Shown here piece after piece: positions 8,032 through 19,136 of a stretch of DNA of 64,000 nucleotides. The stretch is taken from positions 97,664 to 161,663 of the forward strand of contig CAIXRA010000040.1 in NCBI GenBank assembly GCA_903921725.1, in the 5' to 3' direction. The DNA comes from an uncultured Lentisphaerota bacterium. GTDB lineage: Bacteria > Verrucomicrobiota > Lentisphaeria > Oligosphaerales > CAITYL01. Below the pieces are notes generated by a model. It saw only the letters and a program-made list of their open reading frames with translations. It ran no database searches and was not told the DNA's origin. Within the stretch, counting starts at the first letter, position 1, and every line of letters begins with the position of its first letter. A program made the position numbers and the translations under genes.

Positions 8032-8508
8032 TCCCCGCCCCCGCCTCACCGCAAAAACACTTTAACGATAAAACCAACGCTACAACAGATAATCCAAAGA
8101 ACCTCCACAAGAATAAGCTACACATAAAATGAAATAATTCAACCGGTAGATAAAAAATAATAATCCACCATGCCACGTTTGGCGCAGGCGCATGGCTCTG
8201 TGGCGGAAGGGTGCACCAATTGGGAAGACGGCGAACGCCCGACAGCCGCCGAGACAAAGGCGAGACGGACTACCGTCAGCCAACGGTGAGCAGCGTGACC
8301 GTCAACGAGATCTGCCGCCACCACTCCCCATGCGCGAGCTGCCCTGAAAAAATACCATCAAACAGGCGGGCGGCATCGGGATTCAGGCTCAGTGCGTGCG
8401 CTGTCCGTCGAGACGGATGCGGCCCCATGTTCGGCTGCCGCATGCGGCAACAGCTGTTGCGGGAGGGGACGGCCGGCGCTCGGTACGGCTTCCGATGCCG
8501 CGCCACGC
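8032..8508. other. Intergenic region, AT-rich in its first part
   Basis: A gap of about 480 bases between the pseudopilin start and the stop of the next minus-strand gene. Bases 8060-8165 are strikingly AT-rich and probably hold the pseudopilin promoter. On the minus strand a weak TTGAAT / 16 bases / TAGCTT pair can be drawn. Bases 8170-8508 are GC-rich but carry no frame with convincing coding character or family resemblance. Confidence 0.5.
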
Positions 8509-10071
8509 TCAGCGAACGGCCAGCCCGCGGAGATGGTGGTGGCGGCGGCGGCGGATTTCGCGGGTGAACTCGAGGTCGGCGGCGACCCATTCCTCCACCT
8601 GCTGTTCCGGATCGCGCCGGCGCTCGACAAAGCGCTTGGCCGCCGTGGCAACGGCCATCATCTCGGTGCAGACTCCGGCGCCCCCCAGCTCCGCAAGCTG
8701 TTCCGGCGTCAGCAGACGCCCGAGGCTGTCCGGATGCAGCACGCGCATGAGGCGGCGGTAGCGCCGCTGAATCTCTGTCGCCAGCAGCCTGTGCTCGCGG
8801 AGGTTCAGGTAATGCGTGGCGAGGCGGGCGACCACCTTGTCGCGCTGTGCCAGCGAATCGAACTGCCCGGTGGCCAGGTCGAGCATGGCCAGCAGCTTCT
8901 CGCAGAGCGCGGAATCGCCTTCGCCGAGTTTCCGGATGGTGTCGGCCGGGCGTTCGCCCTCCTTCAGCCCGGCCAGGAACATGCGGCGCACGGCCTTCTC
9001 CGCCAGCGCGTCCAGCCGCCGGCGCCACTGCGCCATCCCCGCGCGTCCGAGTCCGAAGAAGGCCAGCGCAAAACGGTTCGCGCCGCCTGGCACGCGCAGC
9101 GGGATGTCCGCCAGCAGCAGCACCGGCACGAAATAAACACCCAGGGCGCGGACCTCGCGAAAAAGGGCGGTCCGCCGCCAATCGTCCGCGGCGGCGTCAG
9201 GGGCCTCCTCTGCGCTGAAGGAGAGGAAGTACGGTACACGCTCCCCGATTTCGCCGAGGCCGGAGGCCAGCCAGTTTTCCAGCGCGCCATCGTCCAAGCG
9301 TCCGTCGTCGGTGAGTTTCTGAAGATGTGCGATTCCCGCGTGCTTCGCGCCGGGACCAGCCTCTCGCCAGTTTTTCAGGGCGATCCGGCGGAGCAGGCGG
9401 TCGGCGAGTCCGACCACGACCGGCCACTGCCGTCCAAGCCCCTCGTCCGCGCTCCAGTCCAGCAGCCACTCGACGGCGGGGGGCGGCAGTGCCTTGAGCC
9501 GCTCCCAGGCGGAGAGGAGGTCGCGCACCGTGTCCGCGTCGAGCCGGCCCCGGCGCTCCCCGAGGAAGGCGAGCTGCCATTCCATCGCGCGGGCTCCGTC
9601 CAGTTCCTGCAGGATGAGGAAAATCGTCTCGAGCACCGACTCCACCCAGCGGTTCCGGTTCTGCGCCGCGTCGACCGCCGCCAGGAGCCGGTCCGGAATC
9701 TCCGCCGCCGCATGCAGCCGGCACCAGTCGGCACCAGAGAAAAGATGCGCGGGGACCAGGCTCACCGATGAGCCCGCCACGGCGGGGTCACCGGCTTCCT
9801 CCGGCTCCCCGGCAACCGCCAGCTTCCGCTGTTCCGCGGCGCGTTCGAGACGGGTGAAATAATCGCGCAGCGCCGCGGATTCCGCGCGCTTCCAGGGACT
9901 CGCCGCGTACTCGTCCGCCAGTTGTTCCGCGAAGGCCGCGGTTTCGCCGAACCCCGCGGGGCCGGTCCGGCCGGCCAGCTCCAGAAGCTCGCCGCGGAGC
10001 ATCCGCGCCGTGTCCGGGTTCAGCGACCGCAGGGCCGCCAGTTTTTCCGCAAGTTGCTGCCGGGGTTCCAT
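8509..10071 (-). CDS. Uncharacterised protein with C-terminal J-domain-like HPD segment
   Basis: A 520-residue soluble, mostly helical protein with no signal peptide or membrane helix, Arg/Leu/Ala/Glu-rich. I do not recognise the main body. Near the C-terminus, RRYRRLMRVLHPDSLGR (HPD at 446-448) matches helix II, loop and start of helix III of a DnaJ J-domain (consensus YRKLALKYHPD), followed by a helix suited to helix III. If real, it would stimulate an Hsp70 partner; the rest of the J-domain is degenerate. It stands alone: the next minus-strand gene upstream is traT-like, separated by a terminator, and the pseudopilin lies about 480 bases downstream. Confidence 0.6.
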   Translation of the reverse strand: MEPRQQLAEKLAALRSLNPDTARMLRGELLELAGRTGPAGFGETAAFAEQLADEYAASPWKRAESAALRDYFTRLERAAEQRKLAVAGEPEEAGDPAVAGSSVSLVPAHLFSGADWCRLHAAAEIPDRLLAAVDAAQNRNRWVESVLETIFLILQELDGARAMEWQLAFLGERRGRLDADTVRDLLSAWERLKALPPPAVEWLLDWSADEGLGRQWPVVVGLADRLLRRIALKNWREAGPGAKHAGIAHLQKLTDDGRLDDGALENWLASGLGEIGERVPYFLSFSAEEAPDAAADDWRRTALFREVRALGVYFVPVLLLADIPLRVPGGANRFALAFFGLGRAGMAQWRRRLDALAEKAVRRMFLAGLKEGERPADTIRKLGEGDSALCEKLLAMLDLATGQFDSLAQRDKVVARLATHYLNLREHRLLATEIQRRYRRLMRVLHPDSLGRLLTPEQLAELGGAGVCTEMMAVATAAKRFVERRRDPEQQVEEWVAADLEFTREIRRRRHHHLRGLAVR

Positions 10072-10172
10072 GAGGGGCGACCTGTCCGTCCGTTAGCCTG
10101 GAAACTGCATGGGGAATCGGGACTCAATCGGTAGTGTAGCCCGCCGTGCGTGATGCGCAACGGCATGGAAAG

Positions 10173-10207
10173 CAAAAAGGCGCCCCCTCCGGGAGGAGGA
10201 GACGCCC
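10173..10207 (-). terminator. Rho-independent terminator of the TraT-like gene
   Basis: On the minus strand a 12-bp stem (arms 10195-10206 and 10179-10190) with a 4-base loop is followed by TTTTT. Two pairs are G-U on the minus-strand transcript and would be C-A mismatches on the other strand, so it works best for the minus-strand gene ending at 10239. Confidence 0.75.
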
Positions 10208-10238
10208 CTGCATGGTTCCGGATTTCCGGCACCGTTGG

Positions 10239-11087
10239 TTACGGGAGGACTTCGCCGAGCGAGGTGGCGATTTTCTGCGCCAGCACCGGGAACGCCTCCT
10301 CGGGCGTCAGACGCATCTTGACCGCGGCGGCGGATGCGGTGTTCTTGTGGTAGAAGAAGTCGTCCTGCGTGTCCACCTGCTGGGTTTCGCCGGACTCGGC
10401 GCTGCTGGAGCCGTACTCGGCGCTGCCGCCGGCCGCGTTGAACGAGGCGGAGTGCCCGACTTCGGCGCCTTCGTTGGCGCGGCGCTGGGTGCGGACGGCG
10501 GCCGAAGTCCGCTCGCCAATGCGCAGATCAATCACCAGATCATATTCGACCATCTTGTTGCGCTCGGCCATGACGTCCATGAGCCAGCCGACCAGCAGCG
10601 CGCCGGCCGCCCCGCCGATCACGGTGCCCGTGCGGTTGCCGCCGATGGCGTGCCCGGCCACGGCGCCGGCCGCGCCGCCGACGATGGCGCCGCCGATCGT
10701 TCCGGCCGTGCCGTCCTTGGTCGCGGCGTCGCCGAAGAAGCGGATGTCACCCTGCACGATGAAGAACGCCTCGCTCGGGTTCAGCGTCACGCGGTAGTTC
10801 TGACGCTCGAAGGAGCCCTTGACCTGCGCGTTGACATAGTTCATATCCATCGGGCTGCCGGAGCTGTTGCGGATGCGGACGTAGACGACGCGCTTGTCCG
10901 GCGTCGCCGGGGTGCGCAGGTTCGGCTGCGGGTTCATCCACTTCAGCTGCGCCTTCAGCGTCGTCTTGTCGGGGTTCGTCATCCCGGCGCTGCCCTGGTA
11001 CGCGCTGTCCATGGTGGAACACCCGGCCGCGCCGAGCGCCATCATGCCCGTCAGAAGAACAGCCCCGAACTTGGAGATTGAATTCAT
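10239..11087 (-). CDS. TraT-family outer-membrane lipoprotein
   Basis: A 282-residue lipoprotein with a signal peptide and lipobox ending in LGAAGC (Cys23). It resembles plasmid TraT surface-exclusion/complement-resistance proteins across its length: VVYVRIRNSS, a Gly-rich hydrophobic segment (IGGAIVGGAAGAVAGHAIGG, about 140-175) and YDLVIDLRIGERT, with a C-terminal EEAFPVLAQKIATSL helix. TraT forms outer-membrane oligomers; here the gene is chromosomal with no conjugation genes around it, so surface exclusion is not implied. It is followed by its own terminator and is probably monocistronic. A TATAGT -10 candidate (plus-strand 11162-11167) lies 75 bases upstream. Confidence 0.82.
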   Translation of the reverse strand: MNSISKFGAVLLTGMMALGAAGCSTMDSAYQGSAGMTNPDKTTLKAQLKWMNPQPNLRTPATPDKRVVYVRIRNSSGSPMDMNYVNAQVKGSFERQNYRVTLNPSEAFFIVQGDIRFFGDAATKDGTAGTIGGAIVGGAAGAVAGHAIGGNRTGTVIGGAAGALLVGWLMDVMAERNKMVEYDLVIDLRIGERTSAAVRTQRRANEGAEVGHSASFNAAGGSAEYGSSSAESGETQQVDTQDDFFYHKNTASAAAVKMRLTPEEAFPVLAQKIATSLGEVLP

Positions 11088-11435
11088 TGTCCAGCCCTCT
11101 TTCTTTGTGCTTTCACTTCCGCCGTACAGGAAACCCTCGGCGCCTTCTCCGGAACCTTCATACTATAATCCAACGCCGCCGCATCCGGAGCCGGCATTGT
11201 GTCCGCCGCACGCCATGGAGCAATCCGGTTTGTTTTGCATGGTCAATGCAACGCGGCGGCGGCCTGTTTTATTCACGGCCGGAAAAAATTTTGGCGATCC
11301 CGCTTGAGTAGCGGCGTTTGCGTGTTAGTTTAAGCCCTTGTCGTCAAACAGGAAACATGCATCCAGGGAAAAATCCAGCCGCCCGATTTAAAAGGTACCG
11401 AAAACACCGAAACCTGACAACAGGAGTGTCCAGCC
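11088..11435. other. Divergent promoter region between traT-like gene and HU gene
   Basis: Non-coding, about 350 bases. It contains a dyad at 11235-11251 (TTGCAT, 5 bases, ATGCAA) that could be an operator, and the HU promoter candidate listed separately. No small gene was recognised here. Confidence 0.5.
11304..11331 (+). promoter_or_regulatory. Candidate promoter for the HU-family gene
   Basis: TTGAGT (11304-11309), a 16-base spacer and TAGTTT (11326-11331) lie about 105 bases before the HU start codon. The hexamers are moderate matches only. Confidence 0.35.
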
Positions 11436-11738
11436 ATGACGAAACGTGACCTCGCCATCCGCATCGCAAAACAGACCAACCTCCAGCAGAACGAGGTGAT
11501 GAAAGTCATCCAGGTCAGCCTGGACACCATCGTTTCCGAACTCGCCGCGGGCCGCAACATCGAGTTCCGCAACTTCGGCGTCTTCGAAATCGTCATCCGC
11601 CAGCCGCGCATCGGCCGCAACCCCAACGCCCCGAAGAACACCGTGAAGATTCCGGAGCGCGTGGTCGTCAAGTTCAAGCCCGGCAAGGTCATGGAGGCCA
11701 AGGTCGGCAAGCTCACCGCCAAGAAGCTCAAGAAATAA
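11436..11738 (+). CDS. HU/IHF-family DNA-binding protein
   Basis: A 100-residue histone-like protein of normal length. The DNA-bending arm segment RQPRIGRNPNAPKNTVKIP includes the conserved RNP core with the Pro that intercalates in DNA, and NIEFRNFGVFEI precedes it as in all HU/IHF proteins. The lysine-rich C-terminus (VGKLTAKKLKK) is an addition beyond the HU fold. It organises the nucleoid and helps assemble higher-order protein-DNA complexes as a dimer. HU versus IHF subunit cannot be decided. It is a single-gene unit with a strong terminator. Confidence 0.93.
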   Translation: MTKRDLAIRIAKQTNLQQNEVMKVIQVSLDTIVSELAAGRNIEFRNFGVFEIVIRQPRIGRNPNAPKNTVKIPERVVVKFKPGKVMEAKVGKLTAKKLKK

Positions 11739-11772
11739 TCCGGAGCCGGACACGGCATCCAGACGCCATCGA

Positions 11773-11800
11773 AGAGCCGGCCCCGGCGGCCGGCTCTTTT
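11773..11800 (+). terminator. Rho-independent terminator after the HU gene
   Basis: A perfect 10-bp GC-rich stem (11773-11782 with 11788-11797, AGAGCCGGCC / GGCCGGCTCT), a 5-base loop and a following T-run. Confidence 0.85.
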
Positions 11801-11844
11801 GCTTTGCACCGCGCGCCGCCGGACGCCCACCAGGAATCCACGCC

Positions 11845-13110
11845 ATGTCAGAAAAACTCGAACCGCTGCCCGGAACCGCCGACATCTGGGAGCCGGAAAC
11901 CAGCCAGTGGATCTTCCTCGAGCAGACGGCCCGCGGCCTCTTCCCCCGCTACGGATACAGCGAACTGCGCACGCCAATCTTCGAGCGCACCGACGTCTTC
12001 GTCCGCGGCATCGGCACCGAAACCGACGTCGTCCAGAAAGAGATGTACACCTTCGAGGACCGCGGCGGGCGCAGCCTGACCCTCCGCCCCGAGGGCACCG
12101 CCGGCGTCATGCGCGCCATCGCCAACCAGGGAGTCGCCGAAGGCGATGAAAAGCGCGTCTTCTACATGGGCCCGATGTTCCGCGGGGAGCGCCCCGCCGC
12201 CGGACGCCGCCGCCAGTTCCACCAGATCGGTGCCGAGGCCGTCGGCCGCGCCGCGCCGGCAATGGACGCCGAGTGCATCGCCATGCTTGTTCATTTCTTG
12301 GAGGAGCTCGGCATCCGCGACAGCCGCCTCCTGCTCAACTCCCGCGGCACCGCCGCCGACCGCCCGGCCGTCGCCGAGGCGCTCAAGGCGTACTTCGCGC
12401 CGCACAAGGAGGCGCTCTGCCCCGACTGCCAGCGCCGTCTCGACGCCAACGTCTGGCGTCTGCTCGACTGCAAGGTCGAAGGCTGCCAGCCGCTGATCAA
12501 CGGCGCGCCGAAAATCACCGAACTGCTTGGGGACGAGAGCAAGACGTTCTTCGCCGAGGTCTGCCGGAACCTGGACGCGATGGGTGTCGCCTACCAGGTC
12601 GAACCGCGCCTCGTCCGCGGCCTCGACTACTACGTCCACACCGTGTTTGAAATCCAGCATTCCGGCCTCGGCGCGCAGAACGCGCTCGCCGGCGGCGGAC
12701 GCTACGCCATCGCGCTGGCCAGCGGCGACCGGACCGTCGAAGGCGTCGGCTTCGCGCTCGGCATGGAGCGCCTGCTGATGGCGCGCCAGAGCCTGAACCT
12801 GGCCGCCGCCGAGGCACCCGGATGCCAGGCGTACGTCGTCGCGCTCGGGCCGCAGGCCCTGGCCCTAGCGCTCCCGCTGGCGCAGGAACTCCGCCGCTGC
12901 GGAGTCCGCACGCTCTGCGAGACGGCCGGCCGCAGCATGAAGGCGCAGCTGCGCACCGCCAACAAGGTGCATGCGAAGTTCGCCCTCATCCGCGGCGACT
13001 CCGAACTGGAGAAGGGGACCATCGTCTGCAAGAACCTCGACACCTCCGTCCAGGAGGAGTGGCCGGTTGCGGAAACCGCCGCCCGCCTGCGTGCGGCCCT
13101 GGCCGGCTGA
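11845..13110 (+). CDS. hisS: Histidyl-tRNA synthetase
   Basis: A class II aminoacyl-tRNA synthetase of 421 residues charging tRNA-His. Seen in order: motif 1 around PIFERTDVFVRGIG, TLRPEGTAGVMRA, motif 2 with YMGPMFRGERP and RRRQFHQIGAE, the histidine-specific LVRGLDYYVHTVFE with ALAGGGRY, motif 3 GVGFALGMERLL, and the C-terminal anticodon-binding domain (about 325-421) with GRSMKAQLRTANK. The start MSEKLEPLPG fits the family N-terminus. It follows the HU terminator closely, so its promoter must lie within about 50 bases or read-through must occur. Confidence 0.97.
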   Translation: MSEKLEPLPGTADIWEPETSQWIFLEQTARGLFPRYGYSELRTPIFERTDVFVRGIGTETDVVQKEMYTFEDRGGRSLTLRPEGTAGVMRAIANQGVAEGDEKRVFYMGPMFRGERPAAGRRRQFHQIGAEAVGRAAPAMDAECIAMLVHFLEELGIRDSRLLLNSRGTAADRPAVAEALKAYFAPHKEALCPDCQRRLDANVWRLLDCKVEGCQPLINGAPKITELLGDESKTFFAEVCRNLDAMGVAYQVEPRLVRGLDYYVHTVFEIQHSGLGAQNALAGGGRYAIALASGDRTVEGVGFALGMERLLMARQSLNLAAAEAPGCQAYVVALGPQALALALPLAQELRRCGVRTLCETAGRSMKAQLRTANKVHAKFALIRGDSELEKGTIVCKNLDTSVQEEWPVAETAARLRAALAG

Positions 13111-13250
13111 TGCCGTCGGTTTTCTTCCGCGCTTGGAACCTTTCCACATCATTCCGGTCTGCCAGTTACATGCCCCCTGGGGTCCTCCGCCAGGCAGGGC
13201 AGGCTGATTTTGTGCGCACCGTCCTGCATGAAAAATGGAGTGCTTGCATC

Positions 13251-15887
13251 ATGAAACGCATGCCGTTCCTTCTGTTTTTCTCGGTTTTCAGCACCGCGCT
13301 GGTGGCCGTGGCCGCCGACCAGTTTGCGCACGGCGGAGGCGATGGGCGGCCGGAGGCGAAGGCACCGGTGCCGGGCGACCCGGCGCTGGCCGGCGCGAAG
13401 TACCTAGATCCGAAGGCGGGCATCGAGGAGCGGGTGAATGATCTCTTTGCCCGGCTGACACCCGTGGAGAAGGCGGCGCTGGTGCACGGCTGCTCCGGCA
13501 TGGGGTACGGCAACATTCCGCGGATTGGATTGCCGGAGATGCTGATGACCGACGGACCGCAGGGCGTGCGGCTCGACACGGGCACGGCCACGGCATTCCC
13601 CGGCGGCCTGGCCATGGCGGCGACCTGGAATCCGGCGCTGGTGGAGCTGGGCGGGAGTGTCTTCGGCGCGGAGTGCCGGGCGCTCAACCGGCGGGTGTTC
13701 CTCGCACCGGGGATCAACATCATGCGCACGCCGCTTGGAGGGCGCAACTTCGAGTACATGGGCGAGGATCCGTTCCTGGCGGGCAAGATGGGGGCGGCCT
13801 ACATCCGCGGCGTCCAGTCGCAGGGAGTCGCCGCCTGCGTCAAGCACTGGAACTTCAACGAGCAGGAACATTGGCGCACGACGATCAACGTTGAGTGCGG
13901 CGACCGTGCCCTGCATGAGATTTACGGCCCGGCCTTCGAGATGGCGGTCCGCGAAGGACACGCCTGGTCGGCGATGCCCGCCTACAACCGCTTCCGCGGC
14001 GACTACTGCGCCGCCTCGAAATTCCTGAACGCCGACATCCTGGAAAAAGAGTACGGCTTTGACGGCGCCTTGATTTCCGATTGGGGCGCCTGGCACGATG
14101 ACAAGCTATGCATCGAGGGCGGCTGCACCATCGAGATGCCCTCTGGCAAAGATCCCAAACGCGATGCCAAGATCGCCGCCCGCGCCGCGAAAGGCGAGAT
14201 TTCGCAGGCGGCGCTGGACGCGGCGGTCCGCCGCAACCTGCGCCTGCTGTTCCGGATTGGCGCGTTCGAGGCTCCGAAGGCCGGTGCCCTCAACACGCCG
14301 GAACACCAGCGGACCGCCCGGCAGGCCGCCACCGAGGCGGTCGTCCTGCTGAAGAATGAAAAACAGTTTCTGCCGCTCGAGGCCGCCACGCTCAGGACGG
14401 TTGCGGTCATCGGCCCGAATGCCGACCAGTACCACACGATGGCAGACGGTTCCGGGCTTGCCGCCCGCGGCGGCTCCGGCGCCACGCGCCCCCCGTACGA
14501 AATCACGCCGCTGGCGGCGCTGCGGCAGCGGCTGGTAGGCAAGGTCATTTACGCGCCCGGAATCGTGTTCGAAAAAGCCGCATGCGCAACCGTTCCGGCG
14601 GCGGCGTTCGGCGGTGGACTGAAAACGGAGTTCTTCGCCAGCGACGGCTGCCAGGGACAGCCGGCCGCGGTGCGCACCGATTCCCAAATCCAATTCAAAT
14701 TTGCCATCGGCCATGCGCCGGTTGCCGGCGTCAATCCGCAGCAGTTCTCGGCCCGCTGGACCGGTATGCTGACCGCGCCGGCCGCCGGAAACTACGAACT
14801 GCAACTTGCCAGCGACGACGGTTCGCGGCTCTGGCTGAATGACGTCCTGGTCATCGACAACGGGGGCAGTCACGACACCCAGATCCGCTCCGCCACCATC
14901 GCCCTCGATCCGGCCAAGCCCGCCAAACTCCGCCTTGAGTACCAGAACGCTGGCGGCAAGGGCGACTTGAAGCTGGGCTGGCGTCCGATGGACGACGCCG
15001 GCGATCCCGTGGCCGCCGCTGTGGATGCCGCCCGGAAGGCGGATGTCGTCCTCTTTTTTGCCGGCACCGACCACCGGTCCGACCGCGAGGCGCTCGGCTG
15101 GGGCGACGTCAAGGGCGCCGACAAACCGGACCTCGAGCTGACCGGCCCGCAGGCGGAACTAATCCGGAAAGTCGCGGCCGTGAATCCGAAGACCGTCGTG
15201 ATTCTGATCAACGGTGCGCCGGTCTCGGTCGAGCAGTGGCACGCGCAGGTTCCGGCCATCGTTGAAGCCTGGTACGGCGGCCAGGAGGCGGGCAATGCCA
15301 TCGCCGGCATCCTGCTCGGCGAGGCCAATCCGTCCGGCAAACTCCCGTGCACCTTCGGCCGGCAGCTCGACGACTGGCTCTGCCACAAGCTCGGCCCCGA
15401 CTCCTTCCCCGGCACCGGCAACAACGGCGTGGTGAAATACCTGGACGGCATCTGGGTCGGGTACCGCCACTTCGACAAGGCCGGGATCGAGCCGCGCTTC
15501 CCGTTCGGCCACGGGCTTTCCTACACCACCTTCCGGTATGGAACGGCCGCGGTGTCGGTGGACACGCTTTCCGGCGACGGCACGGTCACCGTCAGCGTCC
15601 CCGTCACCAACACGGGCAAACGCGCAGGGGCCGAAGTCGTCCAGCTGTACGTCGCCGCCCCCGATACGGGCGTGGAGCGGCCGCCGCAGGAGCTCAAGGG
15701 GTTCCGCAAGCTGTTCCTGCAGCCGGGCGAAACGGGGACGGCCTCCTTCACCGTCAACCGCCGCGATCTTTCGTACTGGGACGAGGCCGTCCGTGGCTGG
15801 AAAGCGGAGCCCGGCAAGTACGAAGCCCGCGTCGGCTCGTCATCGCGCGACATCCGCACCAAGGCCGGCTTCCTCTACAAAAACTGA
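13251..15887 (+). CDS. Exported family 3 glycoside hydrolase with inserted PA14 domain
   Basis: An 878-residue secreted or periplasmic beta-glycosidase. A signal peptide (MKRMPFLLFFSVFSTALVAV) is followed by the GH3 N-terminal barrel. The catalytic nucleophile is Asp277 in ALISDWGAWH, and CVKHWNFNEQE matches the family KHF region. The second GH3 domain is interrupted by a PA14 domain (about 460-578, with SARWTGMLTAP and ASDDGSRLWLNDV), as in beta-glucosidases of the KluyV/BglB type. A fibronectin III-like domain closes the protein (about 780-865). The longer open frame upstream lies in hisS and is not real; the ATG at 13251 gives a clean signal peptide. Substrate (beta-glucoside, xyloside or N-acetylhexosaminide) is not determined. 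Confidence 0.93.
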   Translation: MKRMPFLLFFSVFSTALVAVAADQFAHGGGDGRPEAKAPVPGDPALAGAKYLDPKAGIEERVNDLFARLTPVEKAALVHGCSGMGYGNIPRIGLPEMLMTDGPQGVRLDTGTATAFPGGLAMAATWNPALVELGGSVFGAECRALNRRVFLAPGINIMRTPLGGRNFEYMGEDPFLAGKMGAAYIRGVQSQGVAACVKHWNFNEQEHWRTTINVECGDRALHEIYGPAFEMAVREGHAWSAMPAYNRFRGDYCAASKFLNADILEKEYGFDGALISDWGAWHDDKLCIEGGCTIEMPSGKDPKRDAKIAARAAKGEISQAALDAAVRRNLRLLFRIGAFEAPKAGALNTPEHQRTARQAATEAVVLLKNEKQFLPLEAATLRTVAVIGPNADQYHTMADGSGLAARGGSGATRPPYEITPLAALRQRLVGKVIYAPGIVFEKAACATVPAAAFGGGLKTEFFASDGCQGQPAAVRTDSQIQFKFAIGHAPVAGVNPQQFSARWTGMLTAPAAGNYELQLASDDGSRLWLNDVLVIDNGGSHDTQIRSATIALDPAKPAKLRLEYQNAGGKGDLKLGWRPMDDAGDPVAAAVDAARKADVVLFFAGTDHRSDREALGWGDVKGADKPDLELTGPQAELIRKVAAVNPKTVVILINGAPVSVEQWHAQVPAIVEAWYGGQEAGNAIAGILLGEANPSGKLPCTFGRQLDDWLCHKLGPDSFPGTGNNGVVKYLDGIWVGYRHFDKAGIEPRFPFGHGLSYTTFRYGTAAVSVDTLSGDGTVTVSVPVTNTGKRAGAEVVQLYVAAPDTGVERPPQELKGFRKLFLQPGETGTASFTVNRRDLSYWDEAVRGWKAEPGKYEARVGSSSRDIRTKAGFLYKN

Positions 15888-16020
15888 CACCAGCCCGCCC
15901 CTGCAAAAGGCCATACGGTAGCCGCCGGATCCGAACAGGTGTACGGTATGCGGAAATGTCGGAGTCCCGCCGCCGCTTGAAATTTCCAGCACCAGTCAAG
16001 CATAAAAAGGAATGCCGGAC

Positions 16021-17073
16021 ATGAAAACGCTCTGCATCATCGGGCTTGCCGCCGCCCTGGCCGGTACCCTGCCCTGCGCCACCAGCGCCAACGCCGCCGA
16101 GCCCCGGGCGAAGAAGGGCGAGGCCGCCGCCGCCGCGCCGACAGTCGACTACGGCACCGTCAACATCAGCGAGCACATCTACGGGAAGAAAATCACGGCG
16201 GATGACCTCCGCGGCCGCGTGGTCTTCTTTGAGTACTGGGGAATCAACTGCCCGCCGTGCCGCGCCAGCATGCCGCACTTGCAGGCGCTGTACGGCTCGC
16301 TCGGCAAGACCGGGAAGTTCGTCATCCTCGGCGCGCACAGCCAGGCCGCCGGCGACGCTGTGGCGAAATTTCTCGCCGACCTGAAGATCACCTTCCCCGT
16401 CTACCAGTCCCCCGTCCTGAAAGAGGCACCGTGTCCCGGCGGCATCCCCTACGCCGTCTTGGTCAACTACGACGGTACCATCGTCCGAAAGGGATCCCCC
16501 GACACGCTTTACGGGGAAGTGGCCGGACTGGTCAGGGCCTGCCCCGACCCCGCCTCCATCCTTTCATCGCTCAAGATCCAGCATTTCAAGTCGCTGCAAG
16601 GCAAGGCGATCCCCGGCAAGACCAACCTGGAGTCGATGGTCGCCCCGCTCCGCAAGAAGGCGGAGGGCACGGGGGCCGAGGCCGAAGAGGCGAAACTCAT
16701 CTGCGCACGCGTCGACGAATGGCTTGCCGCAGAGAAGGCGCGGATTACCCAGAGCCTGGCACAAAGCCCGTCCGAAGCCGCCGAGCGCATCACCGCCCTC
16801 AAGTTCTCAGCCCCGACCGTCACCGAATTCGACGGGAAGCTGACCGGGCTGAAGGCCTCGCCGTCTGTCCAGGCGCTGTGCGGCGTCCGCAAGAGCATCG
16901 GACAGGTGCAGGCAAAAATCGAACGGAACGGCAGGGTCGACCTCGCGGCAAAGGCCGAGCTGGCCAGGCTCCAGAAAAAGCTGGCCGAACTCTCCGCCGC
17001 CCCCGGCGCCGACGCCGCGGTCCGCAGCGAAGCGGACGCCATGACCAAGGAAATCGACGCGCTGGCGAAGTGA
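16021..17073 (+). CDS. Exported TlpA-like thioredoxin-fold protein with helical C-terminal extension
   Basis: A 350-residue periplasmic protein. A signal peptide ending near ATSANA precedes a TlpA/AhpC-type redoxin domain (about 40-175) with the active site CPPC at Cys77-Cys80 (EYWGINCPPCRASMPHL) and the cis-Pro loop GGIPYAVLV. Such proteins reduce or exchange disulfides in exported proteins or cytochrome c assembly. Residues 180-350 form a charged helical extension of unknown role. ATG 16021 is preferred over ATG 16012 because AAAGGA then has proper spacing. It stands alone between the GH3 gene and aspS. Confidence 0.85.
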   Translation: MKTLCIIGLAAALAGTLPCATSANAAEPRAKKGEAAAAAPTVDYGTVNISEHIYGKKITADDLRGRVVFFEYWGINCPPCRASMPHLQALYGSLGKTGKFVILGAHSQAAGDAVAKFLADLKITFPVYQSPVLKEAPCPGGIPYAVLVNYDGTIVRKGSPDTLYGEVAGLVRACPDPASILSSLKIQHFKSLQGKAIPGKTNLESMVAPLRKKAEGTGAEAEEAKLICARVDEWLAAEKARITQSLAQSPSEAAERITALKFSAPTVTEFDGKLTGLKASPSVQALCGVRKSIGQVQAKIERNGRVDLAAKAELARLQKKLAELSAAPGADAAVRSEADAMTKEIDALAK

Positions 17074-17267
17074 CCCCGCCACGCCCACGGCCCCGCGGCG
17101 GCATCCGCGCCTGAAGCATTTGCGCCGGGCGCGGTACCGTATTTTCCGGCCATGAAATTCCGCGCCGGTGCGGTACATTACACAAGTTCCGGACACGCCC
17201 GCGGCGCGCCGGATTCCAAAACCGGCCGAACCGCGCAACCCGTGGATGAAAAGCTAAGGATACCGCC

Positions 17268-19064
<1,797 letters not shown>

Positions 19065-19136
19065 TCCGCGGCATCAACGCCCCACGACACCCAACGCCGA
19101 ATTGCGCGCTGGACGTCGAACCTGAAATGGAATGCC

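Noticed and set aside
8211..8567. A 118-codon plus-strand open frame in the gap before the J-domain-like gene
   Set aside because: Ends in a Gly run antisense to the C-terminus of the real gene, with no start signal.
12822..13250. N-terminal extension of the GH3 enzyme upstream of 13251
   Set aside because: Overlaps the well-conserved hisS C-terminus in another frame; the signal peptide starts at 13251.
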